Positions 17,901 to 24,573 of a DNA stretch of 64,000 nucleotides are shown piece by piece. Each line of letters starts with the position of its first letter. Positions within the stretch are counted from its first letter, which is position 1. The position numbers and the translations under genes are program-made. Origin of the DNA: Dongia sedimenti (lineage in GTDB: Bacteria; Pseudomonadota; Alphaproteobacteria; Dongiales; Dongiaceae). The DNA is taken from positions 310,001 to 374,000 of the forward strand of contig JAUYVI010000002.1 in assembly GCA_030715195.1 (NCBI GenBank), written 5' to 3'. A model generated the notes under the pieces. The model was given only the letters and a program-made list of their open reading frames with translations, had not been told where the DNA came from and made no database searches.

Positions 17901-18346
17901 CTGTTCAGCAGCTGAAGCCGTGTCGGCACCTGGCGGAGGCCCGCTTCGTAGATCTCGATCGCAGAGAGCAGGTGTCGGCTGTCGAAATGCATGTCGCCGA
18001 GCGCGAGATAGACATCGGAATAATCCGGATCGTTCGCCACCGCCCGGCGCAGCAGGCGCTCGGCCTTGGCCTTGTCGCCGTCCTCCCGATAGGCCAGCAC
18101 GCCCAGGTTGTACAGCGCCTGAGCATCATTCGGGTCCATCTCGACGATCGCCTCGAGGCAGCGCTTGAGCTCCGCCATGCGCCCGGCCTTGTTCAGCAGG
18201 CTCGCCTCATGGGCGAGCTCGACCTTGCGCTGATGCTGGCTCTTCAGGGTGAGGTCGGCGTCGTCCGGCCCATGCTTCGGCGCCGGTTGGGGGGTCGCGG
18301 GGTGGGGAATCAGCCCCGCTTCGTTGATCGTATAGGTGGTCGGCAT
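14930..18346 (-). CDS. Tandem TPR/glycosyltransferase protein, FlmG-like
   Basis: A 1138-residue protein built as two copies of a TPR-plus-glycosyltransferase unit. TPRs span about 40-340. A first GT-B-like domain at about 358-630 has GISWRSGNRDSS and DMVISVDNSTVHFAGGLGKP with a following WRW. Further TPRs lie at about 640-830. A second GT-like domain at about 860-1138 has GLSWRHAKTAPQW and CDIVIAVEDLTAVLAGAMGK. In the second copy the His of NSTVHFAG is replaced, so it may be inactive. Caulobacter FlmG, which glycosylates flagellins, joins a TPR and a GT domain in the same order. Position between two flagellin genes supports that role. Sugar donor is unknown. A CtrA-like box lies 80-90 bp upstream. 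Confidence 0.82.
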   Translation of the reverse strand: MPTTYTINEAGLIPHPATPQPAPKHGPDDADLTLKSQHQRKVELAHEASLLNKAGRMAELKRCLEAIVEMDPNDAQALYNLGVLAYREDGDKAKAERLLRRAVANDPDYSDVYLALGDMHFDSRHLLSAIEIYEAGLRQVPTRLQLLNSLLRAAQTMRSPHRVEKVARRVLDIDEDDSSALNYLAWAIMMRDGDLDEADRALSRSLKRFPDAAVTLALVVTLAERRKEGEAAARHSEHLANLAARNWPVAHLAAETFVSVHRSDRAAEIVREFIKINPDDPAAHRYLAVALMQDGDFVGGHEVVAEVLKGGMARPSLQMIYALNSFRLGDLATFHQYHHTRWLREGSEKLWKLPVPEWDGSPIKHGKLLVQCEQGVGDYVMWAVLFPGIAAKARDVVTKAIPRMANVFRRSFPDMQFIYDDKLPPDIPLEAIAARTTAGDLLQVLGADIENLPGKAGVLVADPAMKSKLRQRYEALFPGKRLIGISWRSGNRDSSAMRSLELPYWKPLFDMEDCAFINLQYGDITRDLEELQAQLGDKVYWDKEINPMGDMDPFTAQISAMDMVISVDNSTVHFAGGLGKPCWAMLPLNSDWRWQTERTDTVWYDSLELFRPSKDGGWDGLVERVADRLAKLDDETLKQAEVAYLRRAFATMVKANRVGDAEQYGRMLLAHGVDKAQAMRAIAKAAVGAGQASDAVGILHRAIELDPEDPELQAEMAQALAKAGDADHGLALARDLTRRFPKNDEVSVACGRILSDLGRYDEATDFFARVLRRDPDNVASRMALAGLQAAQGDFELARKNYERVLTIEPSNATAHTALAEILLRLEQWAAGWPSFRWRYGVRPEVLPGYFAALDPEKQPKAWSEGGLRKQRLFLSAERNLIEQVLFAGLVPEVGKESRKTTLECDPRLVSLMVASFPSVEVLARKDLTPEFLQERNFQVVSTLGNLAGRLRATNSQFPTRQKALVTADPARVATLRQEYQATAQGRKLVGLSWRHAKTAPQWPTPLDAWLPLIDRPDVMVVALHPGSAEAELADFAERTGRDLIFDRRVDFSSDLGDYAVQVQACDIVIAVEDLTAVLAGAMGKPTIKLKRPVDHWWWGLTAAECRWFAALRTVTAPQGPREAEVAQVLSLLDQMRAG

Positions 18347-18424
18347 CTGCGCCTTTGCCTGCCCTTCGGATTGCGGTCAGGGCGTTAAGCCCACGTGCTC
18401 ACCCCTACCCTAGCGCCTCGGGCG

Positions 18425-18439
18425 TTAACAAAAAATAAA
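18425..18439 (-). promoter_or_regulatory. CtrA-like box upstream of the TPR/GT gene
   Basis: The minus strand reads TTTA-N7-TTAA followed by CG, so one half-site is the full TTAAC. It is 79 bp upstream of the TPR/GT start. It is the same variant as the box before fliX. Confidence 0.4.
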
Positions 18440-18482
18440 CTCTAACTCGATGAATCCCCGAGGAAATCGCGATTCCTTAACG

Positions 18483-18549
18483 CGGCATATTCTGCCGATG
18501 CGGCAGCCTCATCGGCGGCAATTCCTGCCCCATCCGGCAAGAATTGCCG
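18483..18549. promoter_or_regulatory. Three tandem FlbD-type repeats for flagellin B
   Basis: CGGCA-TATTC-TGCCG (18483-18497), CGGCA-ATTCC-TGCCC (18516-18530) and CGGCA-AGAAT-TGCCG (18535-18549). Two are perfect inverted repeats and the third has one mismatch. Spacing is 33 and 19 bp from start to start, and the last lies 86 bp upstream of the sigma-54 promoter. This is the clearest FlbD-like enhancer in the window. Confidence 0.7.
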
Positions 18550-18634
18550 GGCCGCTGCGGCAGCACCCTAACATGGTTAACGGCCGGGCCGCAGTTTTCC
18601 GCCATTTCCTTGAAACCCGGAAACTTTTTCCTCC

Positions 18635-18650
18635 TGGCAGGGAAATTGCT
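18635..18650 (+). promoter_or_regulatory. Sigma-54 promoter for flagellin B
   Basis: TGGCAGGGAAATTGCT: TGGCA, correct ten-base GG-to-GC spacing, TTGCT at -12. Transcription is expected near 18661, giving a 76-base leader. Confidence 0.85.
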
Positions 18651-18736
18651 TCCTATCCGGGCCTGCCGCATGCCCGCGGTGGGTGCGTCTGACAAAGTCG
18701 GCGCTGAAACCCAGCCTCCAAAGGGAGCACACTCGA

Positions 18737-21025
18737 ATGGCTAATTCTGTCCAGCTCACTGCGAGCATCCGCAGCAACCTCCTCCTGCTGCAGACCACCC
18801 AAACCTCTCTCGACCGTACCCAGACCCGCCTCTCGACCGGCAACAAGGTCAACTCGGCTCTGGACTCTCCGACCGCCTTCTTCGCCGCGAAGTCGCTGAA
18901 CCAGCGTGCCAGCGACCTGACCAGCCTGAAGGACGGCATCGGCCAGGCGATCAGCACGATCAATGCCGGTGACACCGGCATCTCGGCGATTCAGAGCCTG
19001 ATCGACCGCGCCAACGCGCTGACGCAGTCGGCGCTCAGCAACCTCGGCACCGATGCCAACTCGGTGGAGACCCGCCAGAGCCTTGCCCAGCAGTACAACG
19101 CCATCCTGCGCCAGATCGACAAGCAGGCGGGCGACGCGAGCTACGCCGGCAAGAACCTGCTGGTCGGCAGCGGCCTGCGCCTCGGCGTGACCGCGAGCAG
19201 CCAGCTTGATGTCAACGCTCTCGCCGGCATCAGCGGTGCGACCGTCACCAACGTCACCAAGGCGGACACCTACACCGTCTCGGTGGCCGGCGACGGCGCG
19301 ATCTCGGGCGATGCCGGCGATATCGCCAATGCCGCTAACGATCGCGGCATCAGCAACATCGTCGTTAACGGCTTTGCCTCGACCTCGAAGAACACTCTGT
19401 CCGACATCACCGTCAAGCTGTCGGGCGGCGAGGGCAAGGACAAGACCTTCACGGTTACCGAAGGCGACGAGTCCTTCACCACCACCTTCACTCAGGCTGA
19501 GTGGAAAACGGCGAAGGATGCCGGCACCGTTCTGAAGTTCTCGCACAGCTTCGCGAGCGGCACCAATCTCTCCTTCGATGTCGACTTCGATTCGATCGAG
19601 GACGTTCCGGATACCGCCGGCGTGGGTACCTCGACCATCCAGAAGAACATCAACCTGCAGGTCTCCGTCAGCAACTTGGCGGGCGAGACGGTCACTCGCG
19701 ACGGTCTGCAGTCGGTCGGCAACGGCAAGGTCTCGGACGGCGAGAACTCGTTCTCGTTCGGCACCGGCACCGCCCGCGTCACTCTGGACGAGCGGCAGAT
19801 CCTGCAGGCCTCGACCTACACCGCGGCTGCTTCCGGCGCCTATGGCACCGGCGCCGCAGCGGTAAATGGCACGCCGACGTTGGTCACGACGACCAGCGTG
19901 ACCGTCGATGAGACGTTCAATCTGACGGCTACGGCCAGCAACTTCAACTATGCCACCGGCAACTTCGATCTCTTCAGCGTGTCGCTGGACGGCCAAGGCT
20001 CGGCCGGCCTGAACACGAAAGCGGTGAGCGTCGGCAATGCTAACAACGTCGGCTTCACCTCGACCGGCGCTATCAACGGCGGCTCGATCGACATCTCGTT
20101 CAACTACAACGAGCTGAAGTACATCGCAACTGCAGCCGCTGCGGCTTCGGCCGAGATCGCCGGCACGATCCAGCAGCAGAGCGGTGCGTCCGGCACTCTG
20201 TCGTCCTCGCCGTTCACCAGCGTCGGAACGGTCAGTGGGTTTGCGGCCAACCAAGTCAGCAAGCTCAGTGTCGACGTCACCATTGATACGGGCGGTTCCG
20301 CCCATATCAATGTCTCTGACGGTCTGGGCGGCTCGTTCAGCACGGTCGTCACCGCGGCGAGTGCCTCGGCGGCGGGCGGCAACATCGTGTCGATCACGAT
20401 CGCCGGCGGTACCAACGCGGGTGCGAAGCTGAACATCGCCTTCGCCGACAGCGCTCTCTCTCAGCAGGGTTCTGCCGGTACGGCGGCCAGCCATGCGGCG
20501 TTCACCGTCCAGGTGCGCGGCGCATACACGCAGCAGCGCGACGCCAAGTTCGACGTCCGCGGTGCGCATTCCGGCACCGACGCTTCGCTCACCACCAAGC
20601 AGCTGGTCGATGCTTCCGACCAGAACAACCTGACTGTCCAGTTGAACGAGACCAACACCTCGATCGTCAACGTGGTCAGCCAGAACGTCCAGACCAACGG
20701 CCAGGGTCTGGCCATCGACCAGGCCCAGAACAACTGGGGAGACCGTTCCGACATTCAGAACGCGATCGAACAGTTGACCAAGGCCAGTAACTTGCTGCGA
20801 ACGGCCTCGTCCAACCTCGGCACCAACTTGGGCATCATCCAGACACGTCAGGACTTCACCAGTGAGTTCGCGAACGTGTTGACGGAAGGCGCTTCCAAGC
20901 TGACCCAGGCGGATCAGAACGAGGAAAGCGCGAACATGCTGACGCTGCAGACCAGGCAGCAGCTCGGCACGATCGCCCTGAGCTTGGCCAACCAGGCTCA
21001 GCAGGCCATCCTGCGGTTGTTCTAA
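18737..21025 (+). CDS. Flagellin B, large
   Basis: Second filament subunit, 762 residues, paralogous to flagellin A along its whole length. Both ends are canonical: RSNLLLLQTTQTSLDRTQTR near the start and QADQNEESANMLTLQTRQQL near the end. The central insert (about 160-650) is Thr/Ser/Ala-rich and likely surface-exposed. ATG at 18737 has GGGAG nine bases upstream. Codon use leans towards TCT, GCT and GTT in places more than in flagellin A, which suggests this is the more highly expressed copy. It has the strongest cluster of FlbD-type sites and is followed by flbT and flaF. Confidence 0.95.
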   Translation: MANSVQLTASIRSNLLLLQTTQTSLDRTQTRLSTGNKVNSALDSPTAFFAAKSLNQRASDLTSLKDGIGQAISTINAGDTGISAIQSLIDRANALTQSALSNLGTDANSVETRQSLAQQYNAILRQIDKQAGDASYAGKNLLVGSGLRLGVTASSQLDVNALAGISGATVTNVTKADTYTVSVAGDGAISGDAGDIANAANDRGISNIVVNGFASTSKNTLSDITVKLSGGEGKDKTFTVTEGDESFTTTFTQAEWKTAKDAGTVLKFSHSFASGTNLSFDVDFDSIEDVPDTAGVGTSTIQKNINLQVSVSNLAGETVTRDGLQSVGNGKVSDGENSFSFGTGTARVTLDERQILQASTYTAAASGAYGTGAAAVNGTPTLVTTTSVTVDETFNLTATASNFNYATGNFDLFSVSLDGQGSAGLNTKAVSVGNANNVGFTSTGAINGGSIDISFNYNELKYIATAAAAASAEIAGTIQQQSGASGTLSSSPFTSVGTVSGFAANQVSKLSVDVTIDTGGSAHINVSDGLGGSFSTVVTAASASAAGGNIVSITIAGGTNAGAKLNIAFADSALSQQGSAGTAASHAAFTVQVRGAYTQQRDAKFDVRGAHSGTDASLTTKQLVDASDQNNLTVQLNETNTSIVNVVSQNVQTNGQGLAIDQAQNNWGDRSDIQNAIEQLTKASNLLRTASSNLGTNLGIIQTRQDFTSEFANVLTEGASKLTQADQNEESANMLTLQTRQQLGTIALSLANQAQQAILRLF

Positions 21026-21046
21026 CCGTCGGGGGTTGGGTAGACT

Positions 21047-21072
21047 TGGGCGGCGGGGCAACCCGCCGCCCA
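21047..21072 (+). terminator. Strong GC-rich hairpin after flagellin B
   Basis: A perfect 11-bp stem, TGGGCGGCGGG with CCCGCCGCCCA, closed by a GCAA loop of the stable GNRA class. No T-run follows, so it may stabilise the flagellin mRNA 3' end or weaken read-through into flbT rather than terminate fully. Confidence 0.6.
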
Positions 21073-21160
21073 GGCTCCCCGCCAAGACTGATGCGCAAAC
21101 AAATGCATATTATACTTCGAGGGGACCGGGCCGATTCGGTTCGGATTGGGAGTTCCCGTT

Positions 21161-21517
21161 TTGCCCCTGAAGTTTACTTTGAAGCCCGGCGAGAAGGTCA
21201 TCGTCAACGGCGCGGTCATCGGCCGCGGCGAGGAACCGGGCAGTTTTTACCTTTACAACAAGGTCAAGTTTCTCCGCGGCCGCGAGGTCATGAAGGAGGA
21301 GCAGGCCGATACGCTGGAAAAGAAACTCTATCTTATCATTCAGCTCATATACCTCTTCCCGGAGAACGCGGCCGAGAACTTGGTCAAGTTCGAGCAGATT
21401 TGGGCGGAGGTCGTGCGGCAGCGACCCGGCAATCGGGAGCAGCTCGAGGACATGGCACGGCTCGTGCAGTCCGAGGACTATTACCGAGCGCTGAAACTGA
21501 CCGCGAAACTGTTCTGA
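21161..21517 (+). CDS. flbT: Flagellin translation regulator FlbT
   Basis: Post-transcriptional regulator that binds the leader of flagellin mRNA in Caulobacter and couples flagellin output to hook completion. At 118 residues it is typical in length. The N-terminus PLKFTLKPGEKVIVNGAVI and the central YNKVKFLRGREVMKEEQAD are diagnostic. TTG at 21161 is chosen because FlbT proteins begin with M-P-L, and GGGAG lies eight bases upstream. A TTG at 21146 would add five residues. It follows flagellin B and precedes flaF, the usual alphaproteobacterial order. Confidence 0.93.
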   Translation: MPLKFTLKPGEKVIVNGAVIGRGEEPGSFYLYNKVKFLRGREVMKEEQADTLEKKLYLIIQLIYLFPENAAENLVKFEQIWAEVVRQRPGNREQLEDMARLVQSEDYYRALKLTAKLF

Positions 21518-21597
21518 TCCGCGGCTCCTGGCGCCCAAGCGCCCCAGGGAAAACCCCGCGGGCATTGGCGGACGAGTAGGAGCGACGGAGAGTGATG

Positions 21598-22074
21598 ATG
21601 ATGAATCAAGGGGCGAAAAAGGCCGGCTATGTCAGCCAGCCCGCGGCGATGGATCCGCGCAGCACCGAGGCCTGGGCGCTGTCCGAGGCTTCGCGCCGGC
21701 TGGTCGTGGCCGCCAAGGCCGACGACAACGGCAAGTCGCTGCGCGAGGCCCTGGTCCTCAATCAGCGGCTCTGGACCATCTTCCAGACCGCCATGGCCGA
21801 GCCCGATTGCCCGCTCCCCCGGGAAATCCGCGACAACGTGCTCGCCCTTTCGATCATGATGGACCGGCAGATTCTGCAGCGTCTCGGCGACCTCGACGGC
21901 GCCAAGCTGCAGCCGATCCTGGACATCAACCGCTGCGTGGCCGAGGGCCTGGCGCAAAAGCCGCAGGTCCCCGAGGGCGCAGTGGCACAGCCGATGCAAG
22001 CAAATGACGTGCCCCCGCAGCCCGTCCCGGCCGTCGCCGGCGGCGCCCGGATGGCGGTGAACGTCTCGGCCTGA
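21598..22074 (+). CDS. flaF: Flagellar biosynthesis regulator FlaF
   Basis: Partner of FlbT that promotes flagellin synthesis and secretion. The core spans about residues 10-115: EAWALSEASRRLVVAAK, LREALVLNQRLWTIFQTAM and SIMMDRQILQR. A Pro/Ala/Val-rich tail of about 45 residues is longer than in many homologues. There are several in-frame start codons at 21592-21603. ATG at 21598 is seven bases after GGAG and is taken as most likely. It is co-directional with flbT and 80 bp behind it. Confidence 0.93.
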   Translation: MMNQGAKKAGYVSQPAAMDPRSTEAWALSEASRRLVVAAKADDNGKSLREALVLNQRLWTIFQTAMAEPDCPLPREIRDNVLALSIMMDRQILQRLGDLDGAKLQPILDINRCVAEGLAQKPQVPEGAVAQPMQANDVPPQPVPAVAGGARMAVNVSA

Positions 22075-22105
22075 TCCAGAAAGGCCGGCAACAGGAGTAC
22101 CGCGA

Positions 22106-22981
22106 ATGGCGATCAGCTCGGTTACCAGTGGACTGACCTCGGGCACCAACACCAGCCTGAACAACGCCCTTTCCGGAACCTCGTCGTCGAGCGGCAGCTC
22201 AACCACGTCGAACCTGAACAGCACGCTCGCAGGCAACAACTCGGCCTCGACCATCGCCGACTCCACCAGCGAGGCGCTGCAGCAGATCTCCGACCAGATC
22301 GCGGCCATCAGCGCCACGGCTTCCGGCGACGTCCAGGAGTTCGAGAAGACCACCCAGGACGTGCTCTACGACAACAACGCGACCGCCCGGAACATCGGCC
22401 AGCTCAGCCTGAACACCAACCGGCTGAACGTCATCAGCCAGCTCAGCGCCAAGGACCAGGTCGACGTCTTCAGCGTCAATGTCGCGACCACGGGAAACAC
22501 CAAGTTTTCGGCCCTGGTCAACGATCCGAGCAATTCCAACCCGCTCGCGGATTCGAGCGGAAAGGTCCGGATCCAGATCTTCGCCAAGGGCAAGGGCCTG
22601 GTCGCCGACAGCGATTCCGGCGCCGGCGAGGCCTATCAGAACTATCAGGCCCTGAAGAAGGGCACGTTCAGCATGAAGAGCGGCCAGTACATCATCCGCG
22701 TGACCCGCGCCGACGGCGTCGATCCGCAGGCCAAGAGCCCCTATAACTACGCGCTTCAGCTGACCCAGGGCACCAAGTACACCAAGGACTTCACGGTGAC
22801 CGAGCAGGGTTATACCGAGGGCACCGACGATCCGTTCGGCATCACGAACAACGCGAACAGCCCGGCCAACATCCTCGCCGACTCGCTGTCCGACGCCTTC
22901 AGCAACATCAACTCCCTGCCGGCGATCGGCACCTCGGGCACCAGCAAGCTGCTCGGCATGATCTACAGCGGGTCTTTCTGA
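22106..22981 (+). CDS. Flagellum-linked PPC-like beta-sandwich protein
   Basis: A 291-residue protein with no named family that I recognise. Residues 1-60 are a Ser/Thr/Asn/Gly-rich stretch without a Sec signal, then a short helix. About residues 105-220 look like a pre-peptidase C-terminal-type beta-sandwich: DQVDVFSVNV, VRIQIFAKGKGLV, and SGQYIIRVTRADG followed by YNYALQL. That fold usually sits on secreted proteins. It lies between flaF and a glycosyltransferase gene in one operon, with GGAG upstream of the start. A filament-associated or type III-exported protein is plausible, but its function is unknown. Confidence 0.6.
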   Translation: MAISSVTSGLTSGTNTSLNNALSGTSSSSGSSTTSNLNSTLAGNNSASTIADSTSEALQQISDQIAAISATASGDVQEFEKTTQDVLYDNNATARNIGQLSLNTNRLNVISQLSAKDQVDVFSVNVATTGNTKFSALVNDPSNSNPLADSSGKVRIQIFAKGKGLVADSDSGAGEAYQNYQALKKGTFSMKSGQYIIRVTRADGVDPQAKSPYNYALQLTQGTKYTKDFTVTEQGYTEGTDDPFGITNNANSPANILADSLSDAFSNINSLPAIGTSGTSKLLGMIYSGSF

Positions 22982-22996
22982 TTGGAGGAAGCGGCC

Positions 22997-23719
22997 ATGA
23001 CCGCCCAGACTTACGAACAGCCGCTGCGCATCTTCATCGGCTATGACCATCGCCAGGCGATTTCCTACAACGTGCTGCAGTTCAGCATCTTCCGCCGCTG
23101 CTCGAAGCCGGTTGCGATCACGCCGCTGTTCCTGCCGAGCCTGCCGCTGACCCGCACCGGCCTCACCCCGTTCACCTACAGCCGCTTCCTGACCCCGTGG
23201 CTCGCCGGCTTCCAGGGCTGGGCGCTGTTCCTCGACCTCGACTATCTCTGCCGTGCCGACCTGGCCGAGCTCTTCGCGCTGACCGACGACCGCTATGCGG
23301 TCATGGTCTCGAAGAACGCCAAGCGGTTCGAATGGGCGAGCCTTATCCTGTTCAACTGCGGGCATCCGGCCAACCGCGTCCTGACGCCGGAATACGTCCA
23401 GGACCCGCAGCAGTGCCGCAACCCGCACGGCATCGACTGGGTGCCGGAGGATCTGATCGGCGATCTGCCGCGCGAGTGGAACCACCTGGTCGGTTATGAC
23501 CCGCCGCGCGCCGACGCGAAGATGGTGCACTACACCCAGGGCATGCCGGTCTTCGAGGAAACCAAGGGCAGCGAATACGCCGAGGACTGGAAGAAAGAGC
23601 ACGCCAAGGCCAACCAGACCATGGGCTGGCAGGATCTGATGGCCCGCTCGGTCCATTCGGCGAAGACCAACGACGGACGCATCGTCGCCAAGCTCCACCC
23701 GGACGCGATCACCCGCTGA
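22997..23719 (+). CDS. Putative glycosyltransferase, GT8-like
   Basis: A 240-residue protein with a GT-A-like start, LRIFIGYDHRQAISYNVL, and the DxD-like motif LFLDLDYLCRADLAEL at about residues 80-95, expected to bind metal and nucleotide sugar. Later segments (NPHGIDWVPEDLIGDLPREW, VHYTQGMPVFE) resemble family 8 and related enzymes. ATG at 22997 is chosen over a TTG at 22982 because GGAGGA lies six bases upstream of it. It ends the flbT-flaF operon and so is a candidate flagellin or flagellar-glycan transferase. Donor and acceptor are unknown. Confidence 0.68.
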   Translation: MTAQTYEQPLRIFIGYDHRQAISYNVLQFSIFRRCSKPVAITPLFLPSLPLTRTGLTPFTYSRFLTPWLAGFQGWALFLDLDYLCRADLAELFALTDDRYAVMVSKNAKRFEWASLILFNCGHPANRVLTPEYVQDPQQCRNPHGIDWVPEDLIGDLPREWNHLVGYDPPRADAKMVHYTQGMPVFEETKGSEYAEDWKKEHAKANQTMGWQDLMARSVHSAKTNDGRIVAKLHPDAITR

Positions 23720-23732
23720 CCGCGGCGGCGAT

Positions 23733-23748
23733 CCCGGACCTCTCCGGG
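23733..23748 (+). terminator. Short hairpin after the GT8-like gene
   Basis: CCCGGA and TCCGGG flank a CCTC loop 14 bp after the stop. No T-run follows, so this is a weak terminator candidate. Confidence 0.3.
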
Positions 23749-23796
23749 GCCACTCCGGATCAGGCCCTTACCGCAATTTAGGTGTATGCTGCGGCG

Positions 23797-23816
23797 ATCG
23801 GCCGGCTGCGGCCGAT
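23797..23816 (+). promoter_or_regulatory. Perfect 8-bp hairpin before methyltransferase gene
   Basis: ATCGGCCG and CGGCCGAT enclose a GCTG loop, ending 28 bp upstream of the start at 23845. It could be a leader structure or a protein-binding palindrome. No promoter can be assigned with confidence. Confidence 0.4.
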
Positions 23817-23844
23817 TCCCGCGCAACAGCCTCGAGCAAGTACA

Positions 23845-24573
23845 ATGGCCTCAATCGACAGCAATCAACTTGCCTCGTTGATCCGGAGCACCTTGGTCTG
23901 GACGCTGCGCGACGCCGAAGTCGCCGGCTACTTCAAAGCCGCGATGGACACGGCCGAGTACATCGAACAGCACATGCTGACCGCCGACAAGTTCCGCGGC
24001 GACCGCGATCCGCGCAACCGCGGCCGGTTCGAGCTCCTGGAGTTTGCGCTCAGCAAGATCGAGATGAAGAGCGGACTGGTGATGCAGTTCGGCGTGTTCA
24101 AGGGCGAGACTCTCTCGGTCATCGCCGACCACGTCGATTCGACCGCCTACGGCTTCGACAGTTTCGAGGGCCTGCCCGAGGCCTGGTTCCTGGAACACGG
24201 CGAAGGTGAGTTCAATCTGGGCGGCGCCGTGCCGAAGATCCCCTCGAAGCGAGGCAACATCAAGCTGGTGAAAGGCTGGTTCAGCGACACCGTGCCGCCT
24301 TTCGCCGCCAGCAACGCCGAGCCCATCCGCTTCCTGCACATCGATTGCGATCTCTACTCCTCGACCAAGTCGGTGTTCGACAGCCTCGGCGACCGGATCG
24401 TTCCGGGCACGATCATCGTGTTCGACGAGTACTTCAACTACCCGGGCTGGCGCCAGCACGAATACAAAGCGTTCCAGGAGTTCGTGCAGGCGCACGGGAT
24501 CGCCTACACTTATATCGGCTATGCGCCGCGACACTATTCCGTGGCGCTGAAAGTGACCGAGCGGGGACGCTAG
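23845..24573 (+). CDS. Class I SAM-dependent methyltransferase, TylF-like
   Basis: A 242-residue methyltransferase of the TylF/MycF sugar O-methyltransferase type. The SAM-binding strand is LVMQFGVFKGETLSVIA, followed by AYGFDSFEGLPE, then the metal/acid motif FLHIDCDLYSSTKSVFD and IIVFDEYFNYPGW. TylF relatives methylate deoxysugars, which fits the glycan island. The start at 23845 follows a weak ribosome site; an upstream GTG at 23782 would run through a hairpin. Its TAG stop interlocks with that of the convergent acyltransferase fusion in the palindrome CTAG. Confidence 0.82.
   Translation: MASIDSNQLASLIRSTLVWTLRDAEVAGYFKAAMDTAEYIEQHMLTADKFRGDRDPRNRGRFELLEFALSKIEMKSGLVMQFGVFKGETLSVIADHVDSTAYGFDSFEGLPEAWFLEHGEGEFNLGGAVPKIPSKRGNIKLVKGWFSDTVPPFAASNAEPIRFLHIDCDLYSSTKSVFDSLGDRIVPGTIIVFDEYFNYPGWRQHEYKAFQEFVQAHGIAYTYIGYAPRHYSVALKVTERGR

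Larger units (their letters stand above)
18347..18736. promoter_or_regulatory. Divergent regulatory region, TPR/GT gene / flagellin B
   Basis: A 390-bp region with a CtrA-like box near the TPR/GT gene, three FlbD-type repeats in tandem, and a sigma-54 promoter with a 76-base leader for flagellin B. No gene is seen in it. The elements are listed separately. Confidence 0.65.
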
